From positions 1 to 5,354 of the forward strand of contig JAITPH010000162.1 in NCBI GenBank assembly GCA_031289515.1: a stretch of DNA of 5,354 nucleotides, in the 5' to 3' direction. A model generated the notes under the pieces. That model ran no database searches and was not told the origin of the DNA. It saw only the letters and a list, made by a program, of their open reading frames with translations. Made by a program: the position numbers and the translations under genes. The DNA is from Tannerella sp. (lineage in GTDB: Bacteria; Bacteroidota; Bacteroidia; Bacteroidales; Tannerellaceae). This document shows, piece after piece, positions 1-5,315 of this stretch. Numbering within the stretch: the first letter of the stretch is position 1; the number at the start of each line of letters is the position of its first letter.

Positions 1-81
1 GGGACGCTTCAACTCGCCGTACAACGAATATAAAATATCCTTATTGACGGGAATAACTCCCAAACTCTTTAATCTTTCCAT
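1..81 (-). CDS. N-terminus of a gene cut by the window edge; possible AbiEi-type (type IV) antitoxin
   Basis: Reading leftwards from an ATG at 81-79 gives 27 uninterrupted codons to the window edge. The peptide starts MERLKSLGVIPVNKDIL and continues YSLYGELKRP. The start is supported by an exact Bacteroidota -7 motif 24 bases upstream (105-112) and an A/T-rich leader without a Shine-Dalgarno sequence, as for the other genes here. The pattern of a short helix, a 'G-x-(I/L)-P' turn and a helix ending in 'ELKRP' resembles, from memory, the N-terminal winged-helix domain of AbiEi-family antitoxins of Bacteroidota. In such systems this domain binds the promoter and the gene precedes an AbiEii nucleotidyltransferase toxin. 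Here the partner would lie beyond the left edge. The reading frame is fairly sure; the family is a weak inference from 27 residues, and another small DNA-binding protein is possible. Confidence 0.5.
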   Translation of the reverse strand, partial: MERLKSLGVIPVNKDILYSLYGELKRP

Positions 82-104
82 TACTTATACAAATAAAATC
101 GCCG

Positions 105-112
105 CAAAGATA
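105..112 (-). promoter_or_regulatory. Promoter -7 element (TATCTTTG) of the partial left-hand gene
   Basis: On the minus strand the bases read TATCTTTG followed by C, an exact match to the Bacteroidota consensus TAnnTTTG. It ends 23 bases before the ATG at 81, which implies a leader of roughly 20 bases. No good TTTG -33 element is found at the expected distance of about 20 bases; that position (around 133-136) lies inside the repeat described at 127-153. Confidence 0.6.
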
Positions 113-126
113 GTAAAATTTTCATA

Positions 127-153
127 GATAACCGGAAAAAATCCGGATAACCG
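127..153. repeat. Overlapping inverted and direct repeats upstream of the partial gene
   Basis: CCGGA (132-136) and TCCGG (142-146) form a perfect 5-bp inverted repeat around five A residues. The 8-base word GATAACCG occurs twice in direct orientation at 127-134 and 146-153, 19 bases apart, so about two helical turns. The block covers the expected -33 region of the promoter at 105-112, which suits an operator. It also lies downstream of the NUDIX stop codon, where the hairpin could serve as a weak terminator, although a U-run directly after the stem is lacking. Confidence 0.45.
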
Positions 154-201
154 TCAAAATTCTGCTAAAACTTGACACCGTTTTGAGACAAAAAATTATT
201 A

Positions 202-831
202 TCAATCGCAATAAACAGCCGACGAAGGATCGCGTCTTAATGCGTCGAGCATCGTTATCTGTTCCGGCAATATCCTGTCGCGCGACAGAGGCGGAAGATT
301 GTCGAGAGCAAAAAATCCGCTGTCAAGAATATCGAATGTCAGGGCGTCATTTCCGCCGGTTATTTCGCAATGAAAACAAAACTTGTATATATAAAACGGA
401 CTTGCAGGATGATCGTAGCAACGCTTATCCAGAACGGCAAGCAACCGTAGAACGCGCACGTCGAAACCTGTCTCCTCTTTTGCTTCCTTGACGACGATCT
501 CCGACGGCGTGAAACCGACATCCGACCAGCCCCCCGGCAACGACCACCGACCGTCGGCTTTTTCCTTCACAAGCAATATCTCGTCCCTGTCGTTGAAAAT
601 CACTGCGCGTATGTCCACTTTTGGCGTGACATATTCCCTTACAGGATTATAACAAGCCCTTATTTCCTCCTCGCCGACGCCGCTTACGATCGACGTAATG
701 CGGTCGCTGATACTAATCAACTCCTTGCTGCGGTCTATCTCATATTCGTTCTTCGAGTATACAAGCGCCGTTTCGTTAAGAGCGCGTATTCGCTGGGCAA
801 GCGTAATCAGTTCATTTCCTTTGTTTTGCAT
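202..831 (-). CDS. NUDIX hydrolase with N-terminal Nudix_N-type helical domain (YjhB-like)
   Basis: A 209-residue protein of the two-domain type often annotated as ADP-ribose pyrophosphatase. Residues about 7-60 match the helical Nudix_N-type domain (LAQRIRALNETALVYSKNEYE, then a basic/acidic helix). Residues about 70-200 form the Nudix fold, with the LPGG turn at 98-101 and the Nudix box at 101-123. In the pattern GX5EX7REUXEEXGU the metal-binding glutamates are present (E116, E119, E120), but the first Glu is Phe107 and the Arg is Lys115. Family knowledge predicts Mg-dependent hydrolysis of a nucleoside diphosphate linked to another group; the substrate cannot be read from the sequence. The start is ATG at 831-829. 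Translation ends TGA-TAA-TAA, three in-frame stops in a row (204-196). It is divergent from trxB, with 122 bp between the starts. The family call is firm; the substrate is unknown. Confidence 0.93.
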   Translation of the reverse strand: MQNKGNELITLAQRIRALNETALVYSKNEYEIDRSKELISISDRITSIVSGVGEEEIRACYNPVREYVTPKVDIRAVIFNDRDEILLVKEKADGRWSLPGGWSDVGFTPSEIVVKEAKEETGFDVRVLRLLAVLDKRCYDHPASPFYIYKFCFHCEITGGNDALTFDILDSGFFALDNLPPLSRDRILPEQITMLDALRRDPSSAVYCD

Positions 832-855
832 ATTATTTTTGTTTTAAAAAGCTCA

Positions 856-863
856 CGAAGGTA
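856..863 (-). promoter_or_regulatory. Candidate weak -7 element (TACCTTCG) for the NUDIX gene
   Basis: On the minus strand TACCTTCG matches TAnnTTTG with one mismatch and lies 24 bases upstream of the ATG at 831. No TTTG is present at the expected -33 position (about 884-887), which falls inside the inverted repeat at 880-900. This is the best candidate in the region but weaker than the trxB, pnp and antiporter motifs. Confidence 0.35.
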
Positions 864-879
864 TTGCTTTTTTGCGTTA

Positions 880-900
880 TTTTCGCCGGAAACGCGAAAA
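880..900. promoter_or_regulatory. 7-bp perfect inverted repeat between divergent NUDIX and trxB genes; candidate operator
   Basis: TTTTCGC (880-886) and GCGAAAA (894-900) are exact reverse complements separated by a 7-base spacer (CGGAAAC). The dyad sits between the two candidate -7 elements (856-863 on the minus strand, 918-925 on the plus strand), where both -33 elements would be expected. That placement suits binding of a dimeric regulator acting on both genes. No known regulator consensus was recognised, so the role is inferred. Confidence 0.4.
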
Positions 901-917
901 ATTTTACCGGAATGTCG

Positions 918-925
918 TATATTTG
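918..925 (+). promoter_or_regulatory. Promoter -7 element (TATATTTG) of trxB
   Basis: TATATTTG matches the Bacteroidota -7 consensus TAnnTTTG exactly and lies 28 bases before the trxB ATG at 954. The predicted leader is about 20-25 bases, A-rich and without a Shine-Dalgarno sequence. A TTTG -33 element at about 20 bases spacing is absent; the inverted repeat at 880-900 overlaps that position. Confidence 0.6.
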
Positions 926-953
926 TCCGTGTCTTAGCTAAAAAACGAACGAT

Positions 954-1895
954 ATGAACAATACAGAAACAGTGAAATGCCTTATTATAGGGTCAGGTCC
1001 GGCGGGCTATACAGCCGCCATATATGCTTCGCGAGCAAATCTCAATCCGGTACTGTACGAAGGAATACAGCCGGGCGGACAGCTCACGACGACTACAAAA
1101 ATAGAAAACTTCCCCGGATATCCGGACGGTATCGACGGATTCGCGATGATGGAAGATTTCCGTAAACAGGCTGCACGTTTCGGCGCCGACATCAGAAGCG
1201 GCATTGCGACAAGCTCCGACCTGACGTCGCGTCCGTTCAAGGTGACGATAGACGGCGAAAAGGTCGTCGAAGCCGAAACGCTAATCATAGCAACCGGCGC
1301 AACGGCAAAATATCTGGGTCTCGCCGACGAGCAGAAATACGCAGGAATGGGCGTTTCGGCGTGCGCTACCTGCGACGGCTTCTTTTACCGCAAAAAAACC
1401 GTTGCCGTAGTAGGCGGCGGCGATACTGCCTGCGAAGAAGCGCTGTATCTGTCCACACTTGCCAATCAGGTATATATGATTGTCCGCAAACCGTTCCTGA
1501 GAGCTTCGAAAATCATGCAGGAGAAAGTTTTGAACGCTCCCAACATCAAGATTCTGTTCAAACACAATACCGTCGGACTTTTCGGCGAAAACGGCGTGGA
1601 AGGCGCTCGTCTCGTAAAAAACATCGGCGAGCCGGACGAAGAAAAAGTCGATATTGCCATCGACGGCTTTTTTCTTGCAATCGGTCATACGCCAAATACC
1701 GTGGCGTTCAAAAAGTGGATATACACCGACGCTCAGGATTATATAATAACGGAAAAGGGAACGTCGAAGACAAATATTCCCGGCGTATTCGCCGCAGGCG
1801 ACGTCGCCGACCCCGACTACCGTCAGGCTATTACCGCAGCAGCCGGAGGATGCAGAGCAGCCCTCGACGCCGAACGGTTTCTAATGACCCTTTAG
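954..1895 (+). CDS. trxB: Thioredoxin reductase (NADPH), low-molecular-weight type
   Basis: A 313-residue flavoprotein of the usual length for bacterial TrxB. It transfers electrons from NADPH through FAD and a redox-active disulfide to thioredoxin in the cytoplasm. Motifs in order: FAD-binding GSGPAG at 13-18 directly after the first strand; PGGQL at 40-44 and the ENFPG loop at 51-55; the active-site CATC at 137-140 followed by DGFF; the NADPH-binding GGGDTA at 154-159; R178, K179 and R183, aligned with the arginines of the E. coli HRRxxFRA motif that bind the NADP 2'-phosphate; and the C-terminal FAD motif GVFAAGDV at 277-284 with the following RQAITAAAGG. The lysine replacing the second arginine and the Val replacing His still favour NADPH. 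The ATG at 954 gives the standard N-terminus and follows an exact -7 motif. Monocistronic by context: divergent from the NUDIX gene and convergent with the purine nucleoside phosphorylase, 4 bp away. Confidence 0.97.
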   Translation: MNNTETVKCLIIGSGPAGYTAAIYASRANLNPVLYEGIQPGGQLTTTTKIENFPGYPDGIDGFAMMEDFRKQAARFGADIRSGIATSSDLTSRPFKVTIDGEKVVEAETLIIATGATAKYLGLADEQKYAGMGVSACATCDGFFYRKKTVAVVGGGDTACEEALYLSTLANQVYMIVRKPFLRASKIMQEKVLNAPNIKILFKHNTVGLFGENGVEGARLVKNIGEPDEEKVDIAIDGFFLAIGHTPNTVAFKKWIYTDAQDYIITEKGTSKTNIPGVFAAGDVADPDYRQAITAAAGGCRAALDAERFLMTL

Positions 1896-1899
1896 TCGG

Positions 1900-2721
1900 T
1901 TACCCTATTTTTTCGATCAGTTCCGTAAAAAGCAGCACCATTTTATTTGCCGCACTGTTCGCGGCTTTTACGACGTCTTCGCCGTCGTTGACGTAGTCGT
2001 CGGCGAAGTGGTAGCCCTCGTTGGTTATCACCGACATCCCGAAAACGCGCAGTCCGGCATGGCGGGCTACGATAACTTCGGGCACGGTGCTCATTCCGAT
2101 GGCGTCGCCCCCTACTCTACCGTAAAACGCATATTCCGACGGCGTTTCAAACGACGGCCCGGTCAGACCGACATAGACGCCTTTCTTCAACGGTATGCCG
2201 TGCGAAGCGGCGATTTCCTCCATCAGGCGGATAAACTCGCGGTCGTAAGCGCGGGTCATATCCGGAAAACGTGTGCCGAAAGTCTCGTCGTTCCTGCCCA
2301 CCAGAGGATTCGGCAGCATGTTTATGTGGTCGCGGATAATCATCATGTCGCCGACACGGAACGTACTGTTGATGCCGCCTGCGGCGTTGGATACAAGCAG
2401 GTTTTTAACCCCAAGCAGTTTCATCGTCCGCACCGGAAAAGTCACCTCGCGCATCGTGTAGCCCTCGTAGTAGTGAAACCGTCCCTGCATCGTAAGCGTC
2501 AGACGGCCTCCAAGCGTTCCGCATATCAGATTTCCCTTGTGGCCTGTCGCCGTCGAATTCCTGAAATGCGGAATATCGCCGTATGGTATAACCGTGCGGT
2601 TATCAACCCTGTCGGCAAGCGAGCCAAGCCCGCTTCCCAGAATAATCGCCGTTTCGGGCGTCCCCTGAATCCTTGCCGCTATGAAATCGGCTGCTTCCTG
2701 ATAATCTGTTTTCACTGTCAT
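1900..2721 (-). CDS. punA: Purine nucleoside phosphorylase, trimeric class, 6-oxopurine (inosine/guanosine) type
   Basis: A 273-residue cytoplasmic enzyme of purine salvage that cleaves inosine or guanosine with phosphate to base and (deoxy)ribose-1-phosphate. Residues matching the human enzyme, counted from the ATG: LGSGLG with phosphate-binding Ser30; His61 in TGHKG; the RFHYYEGY block at 81-88 (Arg81, His83, Tyr85); SNAAGG at 111-116; Phe191-Glu192-Thr193, with Glu192 the base-binding glutamate; GMSTVPE at 209-215 (Met210); and Thr233-Asn234, the Asn that marks 6-oxopurine specificity. Methylthioadenosine phosphorylases usually carry Asp there. The frame is open upstream to a TTG at 2763, but an exact promoter (2737-2769) lies inside that extension, so the ATG at 2721-2719 is preferred. 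The gene is divergent from the antiporter and convergent with trxB; its 3' end carries a hairpin that may terminate trxB. Confidence 0.95.
   Translation of the reverse strand: MTVKTDYQEAADFIAARIQGTPETAIILGSGLGSLADRVDNRTVIPYGDIPHFRNSTATGHKGNLICGTLGGRLTLTMQGRFHYYEGYTMREVTFPVRTMKLLGVKNLLVSNAAGGINSTFRVGDMMIIRDHINMLPNPLVGRNDETFGTRFPDMTRAYDREFIRLMEEIAASHGIPLKKGVYVGLTGPSFETPSEYAFYGRVGGDAIGMSTVPEVIVARHAGLRVFGMSVITNEGYHFADDYVNDGEDVVKAANSAANKMVLLFTELIEKIG
1949..1970 (+). terminator. Candidate intrinsic terminator of trxB inside the 3' end of the phosphorylase gene
   Basis: GCCGC (1949-1953) and GCGGC (1961-1965) form a perfect GC-rich 5-bp stem with a 7-base loop, followed at once by TTTTA (1966-1970) on the plus strand. 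It lies 54 bases beyond the trxB stop codon. The intergenic gap is only 4 bp, so any trxB terminator must lie in the opposing coding region. Read on the minus strand the stem is followed by AAATAAAA, so it should not act on the phosphorylase. The short stem limits confidence. Confidence 0.45.
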
Positions 2722-2736
2722 ATATTTTTTTTTCGG

Positions 2737-2769
2737 CAAATTTAGCCAAATGTTTCGAAACAATACAAA
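2737..2769 (-). promoter_or_regulatory. Promoter of the purine nucleoside phosphorylase gene (TTTG, 21 bp, TAAATTTG)
   Basis: On the minus strand there is an exact -33 TTTG (2769-2766), a 21-bp spacer and an exact -7 TAAATTTG (2744-2737). This is the best complete Bacteroidota-type promoter in the window. Transcription should begin near 2730, about ten bases before the ATG at 2721. It therefore rules out the upstream in-frame TTG at 2763 as the main start. Confidence 0.7.
2751..2762. promoter_or_regulatory. 12-bp perfect palindrome TGTTTCGAAACA in the phosphorylase promoter spacer
   Basis: The sequence TGTTTCGAAACA is identical to its own reverse complement and lies wholly between the -33 and -7 elements of the phosphorylase promoter. 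A dimeric repressor bound here would block RNA polymerase directly. The central CG flanked by A/T arms is reminiscent of operators of LacI-type regulators, but no specific regulator can be assigned. Confidence 0.45.
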
Positions 2770-2783
2770 TTTTCGAGCATCAA

Positions 2784-2815
2784 TTTTAAAATATCAATAA
2801 GAATCCTTACCTTTG
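2784..2815 (+). promoter_or_regulatory. Promoter of the cation:proton antiporter gene (TTTT, 20 bp, TACCTTTG)
   Basis: TACCTTTG (2808-2815), followed by C, is an exact -7 element; TTTT (2784-2787), 20 bases upstream, is a one-mismatch -33 element. The antiporter ATG at 2850 lies 34 bases downstream of the -7 element, giving a leader of roughly 30 bases without a Shine-Dalgarno sequence. The promoter is back to back with that of the phosphorylase, with 14 bases between the two -33 elements. Confidence 0.65.
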
Positions 2816-2849
2816 CAACATCAAGTTACTAATTTGGATACATATCATA

Positions 2850-5177
2850 ATGGGACACTTACCTGAATTTATACAGGATTTGGCGCTGATTCTAATATCG
2901 GCAAGTATTGTTACCGTCATTTTCAAACGGTTAAGGCAACCGGTCGTGTTGGGATACCTTGTTGCCGGATTCAACGCCGGACCGCATTTGAACGAGCTTC
3001 GGGTGTCGCTGACGCAGGAACTGCTGGGCAGCGACGGCGCGACCGTCGCCTTCTACATGAACAGCATTCCGTCGGTTACGGACACGGAAAACATTTCCAC
3101 CTGGGCAGACATCGGCGTAATTTTCCTGCTCTTTGCCCTCGGACTGGATTTCAGCTTCAAAAAACTGCTGATGGTCGGCGGACCGGCTTCGATAGGCACT
3201 TTTATCAACATGAGCTGCATGATTTCCGTCGGATACGGAGTAGGCCGGTTTCTCGGCTGGGGCAGCATGGACAGCATCTTTCTGGGAGGAATGATTTCGA
3301 TGTCGTCGACGACGATTATCATCAAGACCTTCAACGATATGAATTACCAGAAGACGAAGTTTGCCAACATCGTCTACGGCATGCTTATCGTCGAAGACAT
3401 GGCTGCCATTCTTATGATGGTTTTGCTCTCCACGCTGGCCGTCAGCAGGCATTTCGAGGGCAGCGACATGGTCTACAGCCTGTTCAAGCTGCTGTTTTTT
3501 ATCTTTATATGGTTTGTCGTCGGCATTTATCTTATCCCCACGGTATTCAAAAAGCTGAAGAAATATCTGAACGACGAGACGCTGCTCATCATTTCGACCG
3601 GCCTGTGTCTCGGAATGGTGCTTTTCGCCACGTCGGTAGGCTTTTCGGCGGCGCTCGGCGCGTTCATCATGGGGTCTATACTTGCCGAGACTATCGAATC
3701 GAAACACATAGAGCATCTCATCGGGCCGCTGAAGCAACTGTTCGGCGCCGTATTTTTCGTTTCCGTCGGGATGATGATAGACCCGGCGCTGATATGGGAA
3801 CACGGCTCGACGGTGCTGCTGATAACGGCCGTCGTCATCGTCGGCATGGTAGTCTTTGCATCGCTCGGAGTGATTGCTTCGGGGCAGGGGCTTAAAGTCG
3901 CCATCCAGTCGGGATTCAGCCTTGCACAGATAGGCGAGTTCTCCTTTATCATCGCCACTCTGGGCATGAGTCTGGGCGTAATCAGCAACATACTGTATCC
4001 GATCATCGTCGCCGTTTCGGTTATCACGACCTTCACCACTCCCTACCTGATAAAACTTTCGCCGGCGGTTTACGGCTTCATCGAGAAACACGTTCCGGCG
4101 ACGTGGGACAAGCTTTTGTACGGCTATGCGGCTTCCGACTACAAGGTGGTCAACAAGAAAAACGACTGGAACAGGCTGCTGAAAAGCGTCTCGTTTCAGG
4201 TATCCGTCTATTTCACAATATCGTTTGCCGTGATGCTGATTTGCAAGACAACCGTCATCCCCTTTATTACGGACAACATCCGGGACTTCTGGGGCGCGCT
4301 TCTGGCTGCCGCGATTACGCTGACCCTGATGTCGCCCTTCATCAGGGCGATGGTTGTGAAGAAAAACAGGTCGGAGGAGTTTAAAAAAATCTGGGCGGAC
4401 AGCCATTTCAACCGCGGCGCGCTGATTTCGCTCGTCGCCGCGAGGGTGATCGTGGCCGTGATACTTGTCTCGGCGGTGCTTTTTCCGCTGTTTCCGACCA
4501 TGAAAACGGCGCTTGTAATCATAGCCTTTATCATAATCGTGGCATTTGTCCTGTCGCAGGAACTGAAAAAGCAGTCCAGAAAGATTGAATACCATTTCCT
4601 GAAAAACCTGAACCGGAAGCAGCTCTATGAAGACAACAGGAAAGCCATCCCGACGACCGTTGCCAACGACATGCTTGCCAAAAACATACACATCGAGGAG
4701 TTTGAAATATCGCCCAATTCGCCGATTATCGGCAAATCGCTGCGCGAACTGCAGTTCAAGCAGAAAACAGGCGTCTCGGTAATCACGATTCTCCGCGGCA
4801 ACCGCAAAATCAACATCCCCGGCGCCAACGAATTTATCTACCCCTTCGACATTCTTGTGGTCTCCGGATGCGACGAGCAGTTCCACCGTCTGAACGAATC
4901 CATCGAATACGGAACGTCCGGCGAAAGCCTTGAGGACATGCCGCAGCATCACATCAGCCTCTCGCAGTTCGAGATTGAAGGCGATTCGCCACTGCTGGGC
5001 AAAACCATCAGGGAGCTTCGGCTGCGCGAAAAGACGGAGACGTACATAGTCGGCATCGACCGCGACGGCGAATCCATTGTCAGTTTCTCGTCCGACTTCA
5101 CTTTCCTCGAAGGCGACACGCTGCTGCTCGCCGGTGAACAGGAAAAACTCGACGGATTCGAACTGAATTGCGTCTGA
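2850..5177 (+). CDS. CPA2-family (Kef-like) cation:proton antiporter with second membrane block and tandem RCK_C domains
   Basis: A 775-residue inner-membrane protein expected to exchange K+ or Na+ for protons. Residues 1-405 are the CPA2 transporter core of about 12-13 hydrophobic helices: the family signature RLRQPVVLGYLVAG at 27-40, ALGLDFSF at 96-103, SSTTIIIKT at 152-160, Glu182-Asp183 in VEDMAA (the place of Gln-Asp in KefC and Asp-Asp in NapA), and GPLKQLFGAVFFVSVGMMID at 292-311. Residues about 448-570 add roughly four helices in two pairs split by a charged loop (502-522). The soluble tail holds two RCK_C/TrkA_C repeats, about 613-688 and 702-775, each with the pattern FEI..(D/N)SP..GK..REL...KT. 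The NAD-binding TrkA_N domain that E. coli KefB/KefC carry is absent, as is any KefF/KefG partner gene nearby, so glutathione-adduct gating is not implied. The ATG at 2850 follows a strong promoter. Ion specificity cannot be read. Confidence 0.93.
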   Translation: MGHLPEFIQDLALILISASIVTVIFKRLRQPVVLGYLVAGFNAGPHLNELRVSLTQELLGSDGATVAFYMNSIPSVTDTENISTWADIGVIFLLFALGLDFSFKKLLMVGGPASIGTFINMSCMISVGYGVGRFLGWGSMDSIFLGGMISMSSTTIIIKTFNDMNYQKTKFANIVYGMLIVEDMAAILMMVLLSTLAVSRHFEGSDMVYSLFKLLFFIFIWFVVGIYLIPTVFKKLKKYLNDETLLIISTGLCLGMVLFATSVGFSAALGAFIMGSILAETIESKHIEHLIGPLKQLFGAVFFVSVGMMIDPALIWEHGSTVLLITAVVIVGMVVFASLGVIASGQGLKVAIQSGFSLAQIGEFSFIIATLGMSLGVISNILYPIIVAVSVITTFTTPYLIKLSPAVYGFIEKHVPATWDKLLYGYAASDYKVVNKKNDWNRLLKSVSFQVSVYFTISFAVMLICKTTVIPFITDNIRDFWGALLAAAITLTLMSPFIRAMVVKKNRSEEFKKIWADSHFNRGALISLVAARVIVAVILVSAVLFPLFPTMKTALVIIAFIIIVAFVLSQELKKQSRKIEYHFLKNLNRKQLYEDNRKAIPTTVANDMLAKNIHIEEFEISPNSPIIGKSLRELQFKQKTGVSVITILRGNRKINIPGANEFIYPFDILVVSGCDEQFHRLNESIEYGTSGESLEDMPQHHISLSQFEIEGDSPLLGKTIRELRLREKTETYIVGIDRDGESIVSFSSDFTFLEGDTLLLAGEQEKLDGFELNCV

Positions 5178-5179
5178 CT

Positions 5180-5210
5180 TTCAACCGGCATGACCGAATA
5201 CCGGAATGAA
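5180..5210 (+). terminator. Weak stem-loop just after the antiporter stop; possible terminator
   Basis: TTCA (5180-5183) pairs with TGAA (5207-5210), and CCGG (5185-5188) pairs with CCGG (5201-5204), with a small bulge between the two helices and a 12-base loop. It begins three bases after the TGA at 5175-5177. Only a short AATTT follows (5216-5220), so intrinsic termination is uncertain; the repeats further right may share this job. Confidence 0.25.
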
Positions 5211-5231
5211 TTGACAATTTAGATTGACGGT

Positions 5232-5276
5232 CGTCATTGCGAGGAAATTACTAAACAAGTTTAGCAAACAGGAAAA
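5232..5276. repeat. Dispersed stem-loop repeat, copy 1 (expanded loop)
   Basis: It starts with the 15-base word CGTCATTGCGAGGAA (5232-5246), identical to copy 2, and ends with GCAAACAGGAAAA (5264-5276), which matches the end of copy 2 at 11 of 13 positions. TTGC (5237-5240) can pair with GCAA (5264-5267). The centre differs from copy 2: it is 17 bases long and contributes an inner hairpin CTAAA-CAAG-TTTAG (5251-5264). Non-coding; probably a member of the widespread CGTCATTGCGAGG-type repeats of bacterial intergenic DNA. Confidence 0.6.
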
Positions 5277-5288
5277 ATGACGAAGAAA

Positions 5289-5305
5289 ACGGCTACGCCT
5301 GCCGT
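5289..5305. repeat. Short hairpin between the two repeat copies
   Basis: ACGGC (5289-5293) and GCCGT (5301-5305) are reverse complements around a 7-base spacer (TACGCCT). GCCGTC recurs in direct orientation at 5301-5306 and 5314-5319, the second running into repeat copy 2. AATGACG (5276-5282) is the reverse complement of the CGTCATT that opens both repeat copies, so the whole stretch 5232-5322 can fold in alternative ways. Confidence 0.35.
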
Positions 5306-5315
5306 CTGCGCTTGC

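Noticed and set aside
183..491. A 102-codon plus-strand frame opposite the NUDIX gene
   Set aside because: Composition and position mark it as a shadow of the NUDIX coding region, which has a full Nudix fold on the minus strand.
1361..1996. A 211-codon arginine-rich frame overlapping the end of trxB
   Set aside because: Runs of Arg come from reading the trxB frame shifted by one base. It has no promoter, crosses the convergent gene junction and lacks any domain.
2008..2745. A 245-codon open frame on the plus strand opposite the phosphorylase gene
   Set aside because: Its translation resembles no family I recognise, and it overlaps fully a phosphorylase with all expected active-site motifs on the other strand.
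2830..2836. A second promoter-like word (TAATTTG) close to the antiporter start
   Set aside because: It is one base short of the TAnnTTTG spacing and too near the ATG at 2850 compared with the exact TACCTTTG at 2808-2815.
2931..4952. A 673-codon open frame on the minus strand opposite the antiporter gene
   Set aside because: It is rich in His, Asp, Arg and Asn with no recognisable domain, typical of the antisense shadow of a membrane-protein gene. It has no promoter motif near its start, and the plus-strand frame encodes a clear CPA2 antiporter.
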